In this document: positions 1 through 6,353 of the stretch, piece after piece
Position numbering within the stretch: the first letter of the stretch is position 1
Layout: each line of letters starts with the position of its first letter
Assembly (NCBI GenBank): GCA_002381765.1
Contig: DFXX01000110.1
Coordinates: 1 to 7,779 of the forward strand
DNA from: Bacteriovoracaceae bacterium UBA4097
Lineage (GTDB): Bacteria > Bdellovibrionota > Bacteriovoracia > Bacteriovoracales > Bacteriovoracaceae
Reading direction: 5' to 3'
DNA: 7,779 bases
The notes under the pieces: generated by a model
Told to the model about the DNA's origin: nothing
Seen by the model: the letters and a program-made list of their open reading frames with translations, nothing else
Databases searched by the model: none
Position numbers and translations under genes: made by a program

Positions 1-395
1 AGCCGATCAAAGTAGGAAGCAGGCCAGATTTTTATGATATCGAAGAGACGAAAAAGAGAGAAGACTAGGAAGAGATCTTCAAAAGCCAGGCTGCGATTTA
101 CAAAGCACCAGGTGATGAGCATGCCTATGACTTCATCTATTACTATCCACTGCGGATCATGAAGGCCGTACTTGATTTGAACTTTCTGAGTGAGAATAAC
201 GGCAAATATATAGAGAGCGACGATCAATGCTGTTAAACTATAAATATTGAAGCCGAGATAATTAAGAAGAAAAAAAAGAGGAATTGTTGCAAGGCTTCCT
301 ACTGTTCCCGGTGCCTTAGGAAATTTTCCTGAGTAAAACCAAGATAGGAAAAATAACGTAAAGCCTTTTGGACCGTGAATCTTTTGATCTTTCAT
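1..395 (-). CDS. pgpA: Phosphatidylglycerophosphatase A (PgpA), 5' part, cut by window edge
   Basis: This gene starts at an ATG at 393-395 (minus strand) and stays open for 131 codons to the left edge, so the C-terminus is missing. The protein matches PgpA, the inner-membrane lipid phosphatase that converts phosphatidylglycerophosphate to phosphatidylglycerol. Visible family blocks are SGKFPKAPGTVGSLATIP (residues 22-39), HDPQWIVIDEVIGMLIT (79-95) with conserved acidic residues D87 and E88, and LFRLFDIIKIWPASYFDR (114-131). These line up with E. coli PgpA, which I recall as about 170 aa, so roughly 40 residues are lost, including the last conserved GG...DD block. Hydrophobic stretches at about 35-67 and 88-116 fit membrane segments. 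No strong Shine-Dalgarno precedes the ATG; an in-frame TTG seven codons upstream is a weaker alternative. It is divergent from the RelA/SpoT-like gene and probably unrelated to the sugar cluster. Confidence 0.9.
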   Translation of the reverse strand, partial: MKDQKIHGPKGFTLFFLSWFYSGKFPKAPGTVGSLATIPLFFLLNYLGFNIYSLTALIVALYIFAVILTQKVQIKYGLHDPQWIVIDEVIGMLITWCFVNRSLAFEDLFLVFSLFRLFDIIKIWPASYFDR

Positions 396-455
396 AGAAT
401 TTACGCTAGCTTGCAAAACATAAACTTTCAACTCAACATCTGAAATTGGCAAAAA
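396..455. promoter_or_regulatory. Divergent intergenic region between pgpA and the RelA/SpoT-like gene
   Basis: These 60 bases separate two divergent start codons, so promoters for one or both genes must lie here or inside the flanking coding sequence. The sequence is AT-rich, and I see no convincing -35/-10 pair or palindrome. An in-frame TGA at 441-443 fixes the plus-strand gene start downstream of it. The assignment rests on position only. Confidence 0.3.
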
Positions 456-1697
456 ATGGTTCAGCGTCCAACTTACCTTCCAGAATATGGGTTCAATTGG
501 GAAACATTCGATGTGGTTTGCAGTGGCAAGTCTTCCTTGGACGCCACTAACTACCTAAGTGAACTATACGACAAAAAGCATGTTACCGATTTTCTGGTAG
601 GTTATGGTTTTGATATTACTGATCCCATTGAAAATGCCGAGCTATTTGGAATTTTTCAGGAAGCCTTGCAGTTTATCAAGCGCTACTTTCTGATTGAAGG
701 CAACCCGGATGGTCTGGACCTAAAGGTCCCTAACTATCTTTATACCATTACTAATATTTCTGAATTATTTCTGGCCGCCACTGGCCAAGCAAGCTTTAAG
801 CTTAAGACCGAAGAAGCGCTTTGGGCCGGAGTAATCCTAAAAATCATGCATACGATCCTTCACACCGATAAGGATCTCCGATACAGATATTTTTCTACGG
901 TTCAGCAGCAGATCTTTGATCGCTTCTATAAGTTTATCCATAGGGATGAAGAAAATCGATTGTTCTTAAGAAATGAGCACGGTGGAGGAATGACCATTCC
1001 TCTCTACGATTTTCAAACCAAAGCTAAGAAGACTCGTGACTCAATTATTATCAAGCTTCTGCATAAACAAGAGAATGTAGCCGAAGAGCTTTTTGATAGG
1101 ATTGGCGTGAGGATCATTACCTATAATAAGTTGGATGCTTTAAGGGTGATCAAATTTCTTCATCGAAATTATGTTATCATGGTTAATAATATTAAGCCGA
1201 GTCGCTCGCAAAACTCATTAGTGGATCTGCCTGTTTTGAGAAGAAGAATGTTCACTTTATATAAAGAAGCCTTGAGAGAAGAGCTCCCGGAAGAGGTCTT
1301 TTATCAAAAGTTAAATAATTTAATCGAAGAATGTGTTCCCTCAGTGGTGAGTCATGGCAATAAGCATACTTCGGATGAATATCGCGCCATTCACTTTACT
1401 GGCCGACAGCTCATAAAATATAGAAATCCGTTTATGTCTTCTTTCAATGAAGTCCGAAAGCAAGCTCTTAAGGACAAGGAAAATCCTCTGTCTCAGGCCC
1501 TTCTCCATCTTGATACCTCACCTATCTCAAGAGATGTGAGATTCTTCTATCCCTTTGAAGTTCAGATCACGGATTATGAAAGCCATCTGAGAAATACTCA
1601 AGGAGAAGCTTCTCATAATGATTATAAGAAATCACAGCTGCGCTCGGCTATGAAGCGAATCTTTAAGCCCATTCTTGATTTAAGAGAAAATCAGTAA
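456..1697 (+). CDS. RelA/SpoT nucleotidyltransferase-fold protein (possible (p)ppGpp-type synthetase or relative)
   Basis: This is a 413-aa cytosolic protein whose C-terminal half carries the ordered signature of the RelA/SpoT synthetase domain (PF04607 type). KAKKTRDSIIIK (189-200) matches the R-x-K...SIxxK substrate loop. DRIGVRII (214-221) supplies the Asp equivalent to the metal-binding Asp of Rel enzymes. DEYRAIH (307-313) matches the GYxSxH loop. FEVQI (367-371) supplies the catalytic-type Glu, and GEASHNDYK (383-391) matches the GxAAHxxYK end of the fold. The N-terminal 185 residues resemble no HD hydrolase, TGS or ACT domain that I can recognise. An insertion of about 55 residues (250-305) separates the metal-binding strand from the EYRAIH loop. 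From memory, uncharacterised myxobacterial/Bdellovibrio families such as TIGR04552 are built this way; that assignment is unverified. The start is the first ATG after an in-frame TGA (441-443), and the Shine-Dalgarno is weak. The key acidic residues are kept, so catalysis is possible, but the nucleotide product is unknown. Confidence 0.75.
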   Translation: MVQRPTYLPEYGFNWETFDVVCSGKSSLDATNYLSELYDKKHVTDFLVGYGFDITDPIENAELFGIFQEALQFIKRYFLIEGNPDGLDLKVPNYLYTITNISELFLAATGQASFKLKTEEALWAGVILKIMHTILHTDKDLRYRYFSTVQQQIFDRFYKFIHRDEENRLFLRNEHGGGMTIPLYDFQTKAKKTRDSIIIKLLHKQENVAEELFDRIGVRIITYNKLDALRVIKFLHRNYVIMVNNIKPSRSQNSLVDLPVLRRRMFTLYKEALREELPEEVFYQKLNNLIEECVPSVVSHGNKHTSDEYRAIHFTGRQLIKYRNPFMSSFNEVRKQALKDKENPLSQALLHLDTSPISRDVRFFYPFEVQITDYESHLRNTQGEASHNDYKKSQLRSAMKRIFKPILDLRENQ

Positions 1698-3091
1698 GAA
1701 TACGCTAGGCCGAGCTTCAGAAGATCTTCTTGCCGATAGTGAGATTTTTTAAACGTGAAGTAGCCGCGGTGAGGATCGTTAACTTCATAAGTATCAATGG
1801 TTTCTTTCACCCATGGGCAGAGTTCACTGGTCTCAGAATAATTGGCCTGATATTCTCTCTCTCCATATGCCTTAAAGAAAACATCCTTAAGTTCATCCTG
1901 GTAATCGCCATAAATTTGTGATCCGTCACTGGTTCCAGCTTTTATGAAGTCTGCTCGCCTTTGGAGAATCTCATTTACAAGAGGAGAGGTGCTGACTGCT
2001 TCGGTTAAGGCTTCAGAAGTGGCCCTCTTCCAAAGTTCATCATATTCCAGATTCAGTCGCGCTTGTGAATAGTAATCAGGATACTTCTTTGCAGGAAGTT
2101 CTATATAACTGGCATCTCTGAAGGCTTCTGCCAACTGTTTGATATCCATGAAAGGACCGATTTCAGAGTGAAAGACTGGAAGAAGCTTTAAGGCTTGGGA
2201 GAATTCTTTTTGAAAGTCATGGTGACCTCCCCAATCAGAGAGGATTGCCTGATGACCATTGATTAAACTTCTAAAGGCGGCCATGCCGAAGTTTTCATCT
2301 GAGTGCATACTGGGAGCAACAAAAATCCATTGTTCATTCTCCATCATGCGCTCAATATCTTCTCTTGGGATAAAACCGTGGAAATGAATGTGCTCACTTA
2401 GCTTGAGATGATTGGCGAGATTTTCCAGATACTTCTGATAATCTTTTTCTCTGCGACCCATTAGGGGGGAGCCATAATTATCTTCTTTACCAAAAAAATG
2501 CATCTCCCAGTCTGAATAACTCCATTTGGTTTTAAGTATGGAGAGAGCAAGGATAAGAGAGTGAAGATTTTTTTGGGAAGTAATTCTTCCAATAAAGACA
2601 AACTTTCTAATTGGGTTTTGTGCCTTGGGAGAAAGAGCTTTTTCTGAATGAAGGCTAAAGGGGATGATCGAACATGGTATGTTTTGGAAGACGAGATTAA
2701 ACTGATCTCGGTCCCGATTGCAGCTACCTATAAAGGTATCCCTTGAGGTGAGGGATTGCCCCACTTTCCATTGGAACAAAGGCCAGCAGCCAAATGATGC
2801 CAAACCATGCAGATAAAATACCCACGGTGTCGGTAAGGAGAGTTTGCTTCTTAGTGGTGTGAGAAAACTCGCGATAGAAGTATTAAAGCAAGTTACTACA
2901 ATTAGATCAGAGACTAGGGCTGCTTTTGTGAACTCTACGAAAGTGGATTCATCCACATTGATGATTTTATAGGAAATTTCTCTTTGGATCGCCCATTTGA
3001 CCCAGCTTTTCTCGATCCATGAGATAATCTCTTCCATACTAACCCAAATATAGTTTTTACGGCTGGTTAGAATGAGAAGACGAGTATTCAT
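1691..3091 (-). CDS. GT-B glycosyltransferase, GT4-like, with about 120-residue C-terminal extension
   Basis: This 466-aa cytoplasmic or peripheral protein is expected to transfer a sugar from a nucleotide-sugar donor. The N-terminal domain begins with a beta strand (RLLILTS, 4-10) and contains YLHG (93-96). The donor-binding domain opens with FVFIGRITSQKN (164-175), the usual GT4 G-R-x-x-x-x-K loop, followed by FFGK (199-202) and IHFHGFIPREDIERMM (235-250). It also has DENFGMAAFRSL (265-276) and LSDWGGH (284-290). The family EX7E motif is altered: E266 is present, but Arg274 stands where the second Glu is expected. Residues from about 345 to 466 form an extension whose fold I do not recognise. 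No Shine-Dalgarno is evident, but Met1 sits directly before the first strand and is the natural start. The gene converges on the RelA/SpoT-like gene with a 7-bp overlap and is divergent from a radical SAM gene. Acceptor and donor are unknown. Confidence 0.85.
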   Translation of the reverse strand: MNTRLLILTSRKNYIWVSMEEIISWIEKSWVKWAIQREISYKIINVDESTFVEFTKAALVSDLIVVTCFNTSIASFLTPLRSKLSLPTPWVFYLHGLASFGCWPLFQWKVGQSLTSRDTFIGSCNRDRDQFNLVFQNIPCSIIPFSLHSEKALSPKAQNPIRKFVFIGRITSQKNLHSLILALSILKTKWSYSDWEMHFFGKEDNYGSPLMGRREKDYQKYLENLANHLKLSEHIHFHGFIPREDIERMMENEQWIFVAPSMHSDENFGMAAFRSLINGHQAILSDWGGHHDFQKEFSQALKLLPVFHSEIGPFMDIKQLAEAFRDASYIELPAKKYPDYYSQARLNLEYDELWKRATSEALTEAVSTSPLVNEILQRRADFIKAGTSDGSQIYGDYQDELKDVFFKAYGEREYQANYSETSELCPWVKETIDTYEVNDPHRGYFTFKKSHYRQEDLLKLGLAYSY

Positions 3092-3150
3092 AGATTGATA
3101 TTGCAGTCTTTTTCAGGTTATCGTCAACCTAGACATTCTTGAGAAGCATT
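3092..3150. promoter_or_regulatory. Divergent control region between glycosyltransferase and radical SAM genes
   Basis: These 59 bases lie between two divergent start codons and probably hold the promoters of both genes. There is a perfect 5-bp inverted repeat, AGGTT at 3115-3119 and AACCT at 3126-3130, with a 6-base spacer. It could be a small operator but is short enough to be chance. TTGATA at 3095-3100 resembles a -35 box for the plus strand, but the matching -10 region around 3118 is poor. The assignment rests mainly on position. Confidence 0.3.
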
Positions 3151-4263
3151 ATGGCACAATGGCGATTAGAAGAGACAGCTAAAGAGACCCTCGCAGTAAG
3201 GGAGAAGATCAAGGCCCTGGGCCAGGATGATAAAAACTTTTGTCTTGTTCCGTTTACCACCATCATTCTAGAGCCAGACGGACAAGTCGGGATGTGTCGC
3301 CATAAGGGAAGTGATTTCCCTATAGGGTTTATCCAGAAAAATACCATTTCCGAAATCTGGAATGGGGATAAAGCACGGGCCTGGAGAAGGGAGTTTCTGG
3401 AAGGCAAACCCGTAAATTGCGCTACCGAAGTTCGTCATCGCCATTGCCAGCACTGTCCTGAGAATAATAAGTTACTGGACTATGTAGAATTTTCGGAAGT
3501 TCAGACTCAACCCATTTTGAAGCTCACCGCAAATTTCAATGGGAAGTGCAATCTTCAGTGCCAGATGTGCGATATCTGGCAGAAGCCTAATGGGCTTTAT
3601 AATCAGATCAACTTCTGGGGGCCAGCCAAGAAAGAAATTTTTCCTTATTTAAAGGAAGTCGATCTTCTCTCTGGTGAGCCCTTTATTCAGCCCGATACCT
3701 ATCGTTTGATCAATGAGATCCATGCTGTGAATCCTGAATGTCAGTGGATGTTCACTACCAATGCTCATTGGAAAATGACCGAAATAATCAAAAAGGATCT
3801 GAATAAAATATTTATCAAAAATATTATTTTTAGCGTGGATAGCTTGAATGAAGCCGTCTATCACAAGATCCGTTTCCCGGGAAAACTTTCCTTTGTTCTC
3901 AAAAATATCGATACCTTTCTTGAATATAATGAAGAAAGAAAGAAAAATGGACAAAGTGATATTCGTTTTATCTTAAACTTTTTAGTGCAAAGAGATAATT
4001 GGAAAGAGATTGGGGAAGCCATTACTTACTGTGAGAATAAAGGCATAGTTCCTTTAATGTCCTTTCTCTATGAGCCAGGTGAGTTCTCTCTTCTGACCTT
4101 AAATGAAGATGAGCGATTTACAGTTTTAAAAACAATTCTTAATAGTTTGAGCAGTCATCAGATGTATCGCTCTATGCGAGTTATAATGCCGCTGATGGAT
4201 AGCATGACTAAGCTGAATAAGGTTGAAGCTCTTTATCTCTTTGATGAGCGAATTAAATCTTAA
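3151..4263 (+). CDS. Radical SAM protein with N-terminal SPASM/twitch-like domain (copy 1)
   Basis: This 370-aa protein is counted from the ATG at 3151, which has a weak GAGAAG upstream; an in-frame TTG at 3139 would add four residues. The core holds CNLQCQMC (C133, C137, C140), the CX3CX2C site for the [4Fe-4S] cluster that cleaves S-adenosylmethionine. LLSGEPF (172-178) stands in the SAM-binding GGEP position. In front of the core sits an auxiliary-cluster module. C31-X12-G44-X4-C49 fits the first half of the SPASM signature, SEIWN with a downstream FLEG (about 67-85) matches the usual SPASM text, and C90, C99 and C102 follow. SPASM/twitch modules normally follow the core; here the order is reversed, as in proteins I recall being named 'twitch domain-containing radical SAM protein'. 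It is a paralogue of the gene at 5265-6353. The next gene converges with an 11-bp overlap. A role in sugar modification is inferred from neighbours; the substrate is unknown. Confidence 0.85.
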   Translation: MAQWRLEETAKETLAVREKIKALGQDDKNFCLVPFTTIILEPDGQVGMCRHKGSDFPIGFIQKNTISEIWNGDKARAWRREFLEGKPVNCATEVRHRHCQHCPENNKLLDYVEFSEVQTQPILKLTANFNGKCNLQCQMCDIWQKPNGLYNQINFWGPAKKEIFPYLKEVDLLSGEPFIQPDTYRLINEIHAVNPECQWMFTTNAHWKMTEIIKKDLNKIFIKNIIFSVDSLNEAVYHKIRFPGKLSFVLKNIDTFLEYNEERKKNGQSDIRFILNFLVQRDNWKEIGEAITYCENKGIVPLMSFLYEPGEFSLLTLNEDERFTVLKTILNSLSSHQMYRSMRVIMPLMDSMTKLNKVEALYLFDERIKS

Positions 4264-5263
4264 TTATGACCCTGGCGGATTCTTTGCGGTTTTTTGCTGT
4301 GAGAAAAGCTTCATTGACCTCACTTATATCATAAATATGGGAGATAAGAGTTTTGGCGAGCTCTTCGAGCGCTGATTGCCACTTTTCAATAGAGAGCTTG
4401 AGAGACTCTTCGGTGCAGCCTTGAATCCATTCCAAGGTTGCTTGCTTAGAAAATAAACGATGGGTCTTAAGATCCAGGTTATTCAAGTACTTTGCGAGAA
4501 CAATCGCCTTAAAGTTTTTCTTTCCAAAATGCTCTAGATATCTCCATCCACCTTTCCCACCTAGATGGTCTCCTGTGGCGTCAAAGATGAAGCTGAAGGA
4601 GTCATTAAAAGATTTATCTAAAAGGGTATCACCTAAATGAAGGCATTTGATGCCGAGATCATTGGCCCGTTTGATTCTGGAAGGGATGGTTTCAACCATA
4701 ATGGGATTGAAGCCTTCGCGATTTAAAACGAGACCTACCGAGAGACCTAAGAGGCCTGCTCCCATGATTAAGATGGTGTCTTTTTCATGAAGCCGGTCTT
4801 TGGTTTTGAGAAAGACATTCTCAGCTACCGCCAGTATTTCATAAAGAGTAGAGCTTGCGCTAACTGGACCAGGAACCTTAACCAGTGACTTCTCGGGAAG
4901 GAAGGCCACTTCTCTTATCATTCCTTTATTTACTGCCAGAGAGTATTGATTCTCGCATGGCTCGATTTTGTCTATGCAGGCCCGACAATAACCACAAGTG
5001 ATTTGAATGGTCGAGGTGACAAAGTCGCCCGGCTTGATGGAATTAACCTTTGATCCCACTTCTGTTACTTCGCCTATCCATTCATGACCTAGGGCGAGTT
5101 CAGGAAGGAGTTTGGTTTCAATGCTATGAAGATCTGATCCGCAAATACCGATCCATTTAACCTTTATCTTGGCATGATATTCAGAAGGTCTATTACCTGC
5201 ATCGTAATTTCTTAAAACAAAGTTATCATCGGCAGTAATATAGATGGCTTCTTTATAGTTCAT
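4253..5263 (-). CDS. Zn-dependent medium-chain alcohol/polyol dehydrogenase
   Basis: This 336-aa cytosolic NAD(P)-dependent oxidoreductase belongs to the MDR superfamily (threonine/sorbitol dehydrogenase-like, COG1063 type). Catalytic zinc ligands are visible as C41 in GICGSDLH (39-46), H60-E61 in GHEWIGEV (59-66), and probably E142. Structural zinc ligands are C90, C93, C96 and C103; the last gap is one residue shorter than the common CX2CX2CX7C. The Rossmann loop is GAGLLG (168-173), and E191 at the end of the second strand suggests NAD(H) rather than NADP(H). It is the last gene of the minus-strand operon. A Shine-Dalgarno AAAGGA lies in the final codons of the preceding radical SAM gene, whose stop is one base upstream, so translation is probably coupled. 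In this setting it likely oxidises or reduces a hydroxyl/keto group of a sugar or cyclitol, comparable in type to NeoA in aminoglycoside synthesis. The substrate is inference. Confidence 0.88.
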   Translation of the reverse strand: MNYKEAIYITADDNFVLRNYDAGNRPSEYHAKIKVKWIGICGSDLHSIETKLLPELALGHEWIGEVTEVGSKVNSIKPGDFVTSTIQITCGYCRACIDKIEPCENQYSLAVNKGMIREVAFLPEKSLVKVPGPVSASSTLYEILAVAENVFLKTKDRLHEKDTILIMGAGLLGLSVGLVLNREGFNPIMVETIPSRIKRANDLGIKCLHLGDTLLDKSFNDSFSFIFDATGDHLGGKGGWRYLEHFGKKNFKAIVLAKYLNNLDLKTHRLFSKQATLEWIQGCTEESLKLSIEKWQSALEELAKTLISHIYDISEVNEAFLTAKNRKESARVIIKI

Positions 5264-5264
5264 A

Positions 5265-6353
5265 TTATCCTTTAAGAGCTACCAGGCGGCTTAAGTAATT
5301 AACTTTATCTATTTTCTCCATTCCCTCCACCAGTGGCATGAGAACTGGATTAATCTTAAAGAGCTCTTCCGAAGTTAGGCTCTCCAGATAATAATCAAGA
5401 ATAGCTCGTCTTTCTTCAATGCTAAAGCTCAGAATGGAGAGCTCAGAAGGTATGGTCAAAAGAATGGCCACGAATTCCATGGCATTTTTCTTAGCAAAAC
5501 GCAGAATCTCCGGGAGTTCTTTATAATTCTCTTTTTGAACCAGAAAATTAAAACTTAGGGTGAAATCCCTTCCCTGAGATTTTCTTTTCTTGCGGTAGGC
5601 AAGCATCCCATCTAGATTTTTTAAAGTGACTTCAAGCTTTCCGGGATAGCGCAGCTTCGCGTAAACCTCTTTTTGGAAGCTATCGATGCTAACAGAAATG
5701 TTTTTGATAACAATTTTATCGAGCTTTTTTTCCACTTTTTCTGTCAGGGTCCAGTACATATTGGTGGTGAATATCCAGGCGCAGTCAGGATTTATTTCGC
5801 TCACGACATCTATAAGCTTATATGTATCGGCCTGAATGAAGGGCTCACCTGAGAGCATATCGATTTGCTTTAAAAAAGGAAAAAGTGAAACCTTGGCAGG
5901 TTCCCAAAAATTTTTATCGGTATAGTTTCCATTGGGAAGAGTCCAGATGGTGCAGAATGGGCACTGCATATTACATCTACCGTTTAAATTTGCGGTTAAG
6001 CGCAGAATCTTCGTAGTTTGTTCTTCTTTAAGTTCAGCTTGGGGAAGAAGATCATTGAAGTGAAAGTCGAGATTGCACTTTCTGTGCTGAACCTCTTCCC
6101 GGCAAATCTGGGGATTGCCTTCCAGAAACTCCTTTCTCCACTGCCGCGCCTTGGGGCTATTTCTAATATCCCAAATCTCATCGATGTTTTGAAAGGAGAG
6201 ATTTCCGATAGGAAAATCATTGCCCTTATTTCGGCAGATTCCGACCTTCCCATCTGGTTCCAGGATGATGGTGGTAAAGGGCATGGGGCAAAAAGCCTTA
6301 GGCAGAGTTTTTCGGATCTTGATTATTTCATCGATCAAGCTTTCTTTTTTCAT
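5265..6353 (-). CDS. Radical SAM protein with N-terminal SPASM/twitch-like domain (copy 2)
   Basis: This 362-aa protein is a paralogue of the one at 3151-4263; hand alignment over the core (about residues 111-205 here) gives 56 identities in 95. The core site is CNMQCPFC (C127, C131, C134), and LSGEPF (167-172) takes the GGEP position. The N-terminal module has C22-X12-G35-X4-C40, an EIW block (59-61), FLEG (76-79), then C84 and C93. Copy 1 ends this module with CX2C, but here the second Cys is replaced (CNLD), so auxiliary-cluster ligation should differ. Start: the ATG overlaps the upstream glycosyltransferase stop as ATGA (6350-6353), and GGGAG at 6359-6363 lies five bases upstream, a good Shine-Dalgarno. 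Position between a glycosyltransferase and a Zn-dehydrogenase in one operon suggests radical chemistry on a sugar, followed or preceded by dehydrogenase action. No RiPP precursor gene is nearby, which argues against peptide maturation. Confidence 0.87.
   Translation of the reverse strand: MKKESLIDEIIKIRKTLPKAFCPMPFTTIILEPDGKVGICRNKGNDFPIGNLSFQNIDEIWDIRNSPKARQWRKEFLEGNPQICREEVQHRKCNLDFHFNDLLPQAELKEEQTTKILRLTANLNGRCNMQCPFCTIWTLPNGNYTDKNFWEPAKVSLFPFLKQIDMLSGEPFIQADTYKLIDVVSEINPDCAWIFTTNMYWTLTEKVEKKLDKIVIKNISVSIDSFQKEVYAKLRYPGKLEVTLKNLDGMLAYRKKRKSQGRDFTLSFNFLVQKENYKELPEILRFAKKNAMEFVAILLTIPSELSILSFSIEERRAILDYYLESLTSEELFKINPVLMPLVEGMEKIDKVNYLSRLVALKG
5268..5273 (-). promoter_or_regulatory. Shine-Dalgarno of the Zn-dehydrogenase inside the upstream gene
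   Basis: On the minus strand, AAAGGA sits four bases before the dehydrogenase ATG (5261-5263) and lies within the last codons and stop of the radical SAM gene. It confirms that ATG as the start and implies translational coupling. Confidence 0.7.
6350..6353 (-). other. ATGA stop/start overlap, glycosyltransferase to radical SAM
   Basis: On the minus strand, the TGA stop of the glycosyltransferase and the ATG of the radical SAM gene share bases in ATGA. GGGAG at 6359-6363 serves the second start. This arrangement is typical of translationally coupled genes whose products are made in matched amounts. Confidence 0.85.

Noticed and set aside
3139..3150. TTG start at 3139 for the first radical SAM gene
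   Set aside because: It has no Shine-Dalgarno, and an ATG four codons on with GAGAAG upstream is more likely; the protein is almost unchanged either way.
3092..3150. RiPP precursor peptide gene as a substrate for the radical SAM enzymes
   Set aside because: The only gaps are 59-60 bp and hold no start with a usable short ORF; nothing precursor-like is seen in the window.
3649..3954. 101-codon minus-strand open frame inside the first radical SAM gene
   Set aside because: It is a shadow frame opposite a strongly motif-supported gene, with no recognisable domain.
4289..4294. T-run after the first radical SAM gene as a rho-independent terminator
   Set aside because: No stable GC-rich stem precedes it, and it lies in dehydrogenase coding sequence.
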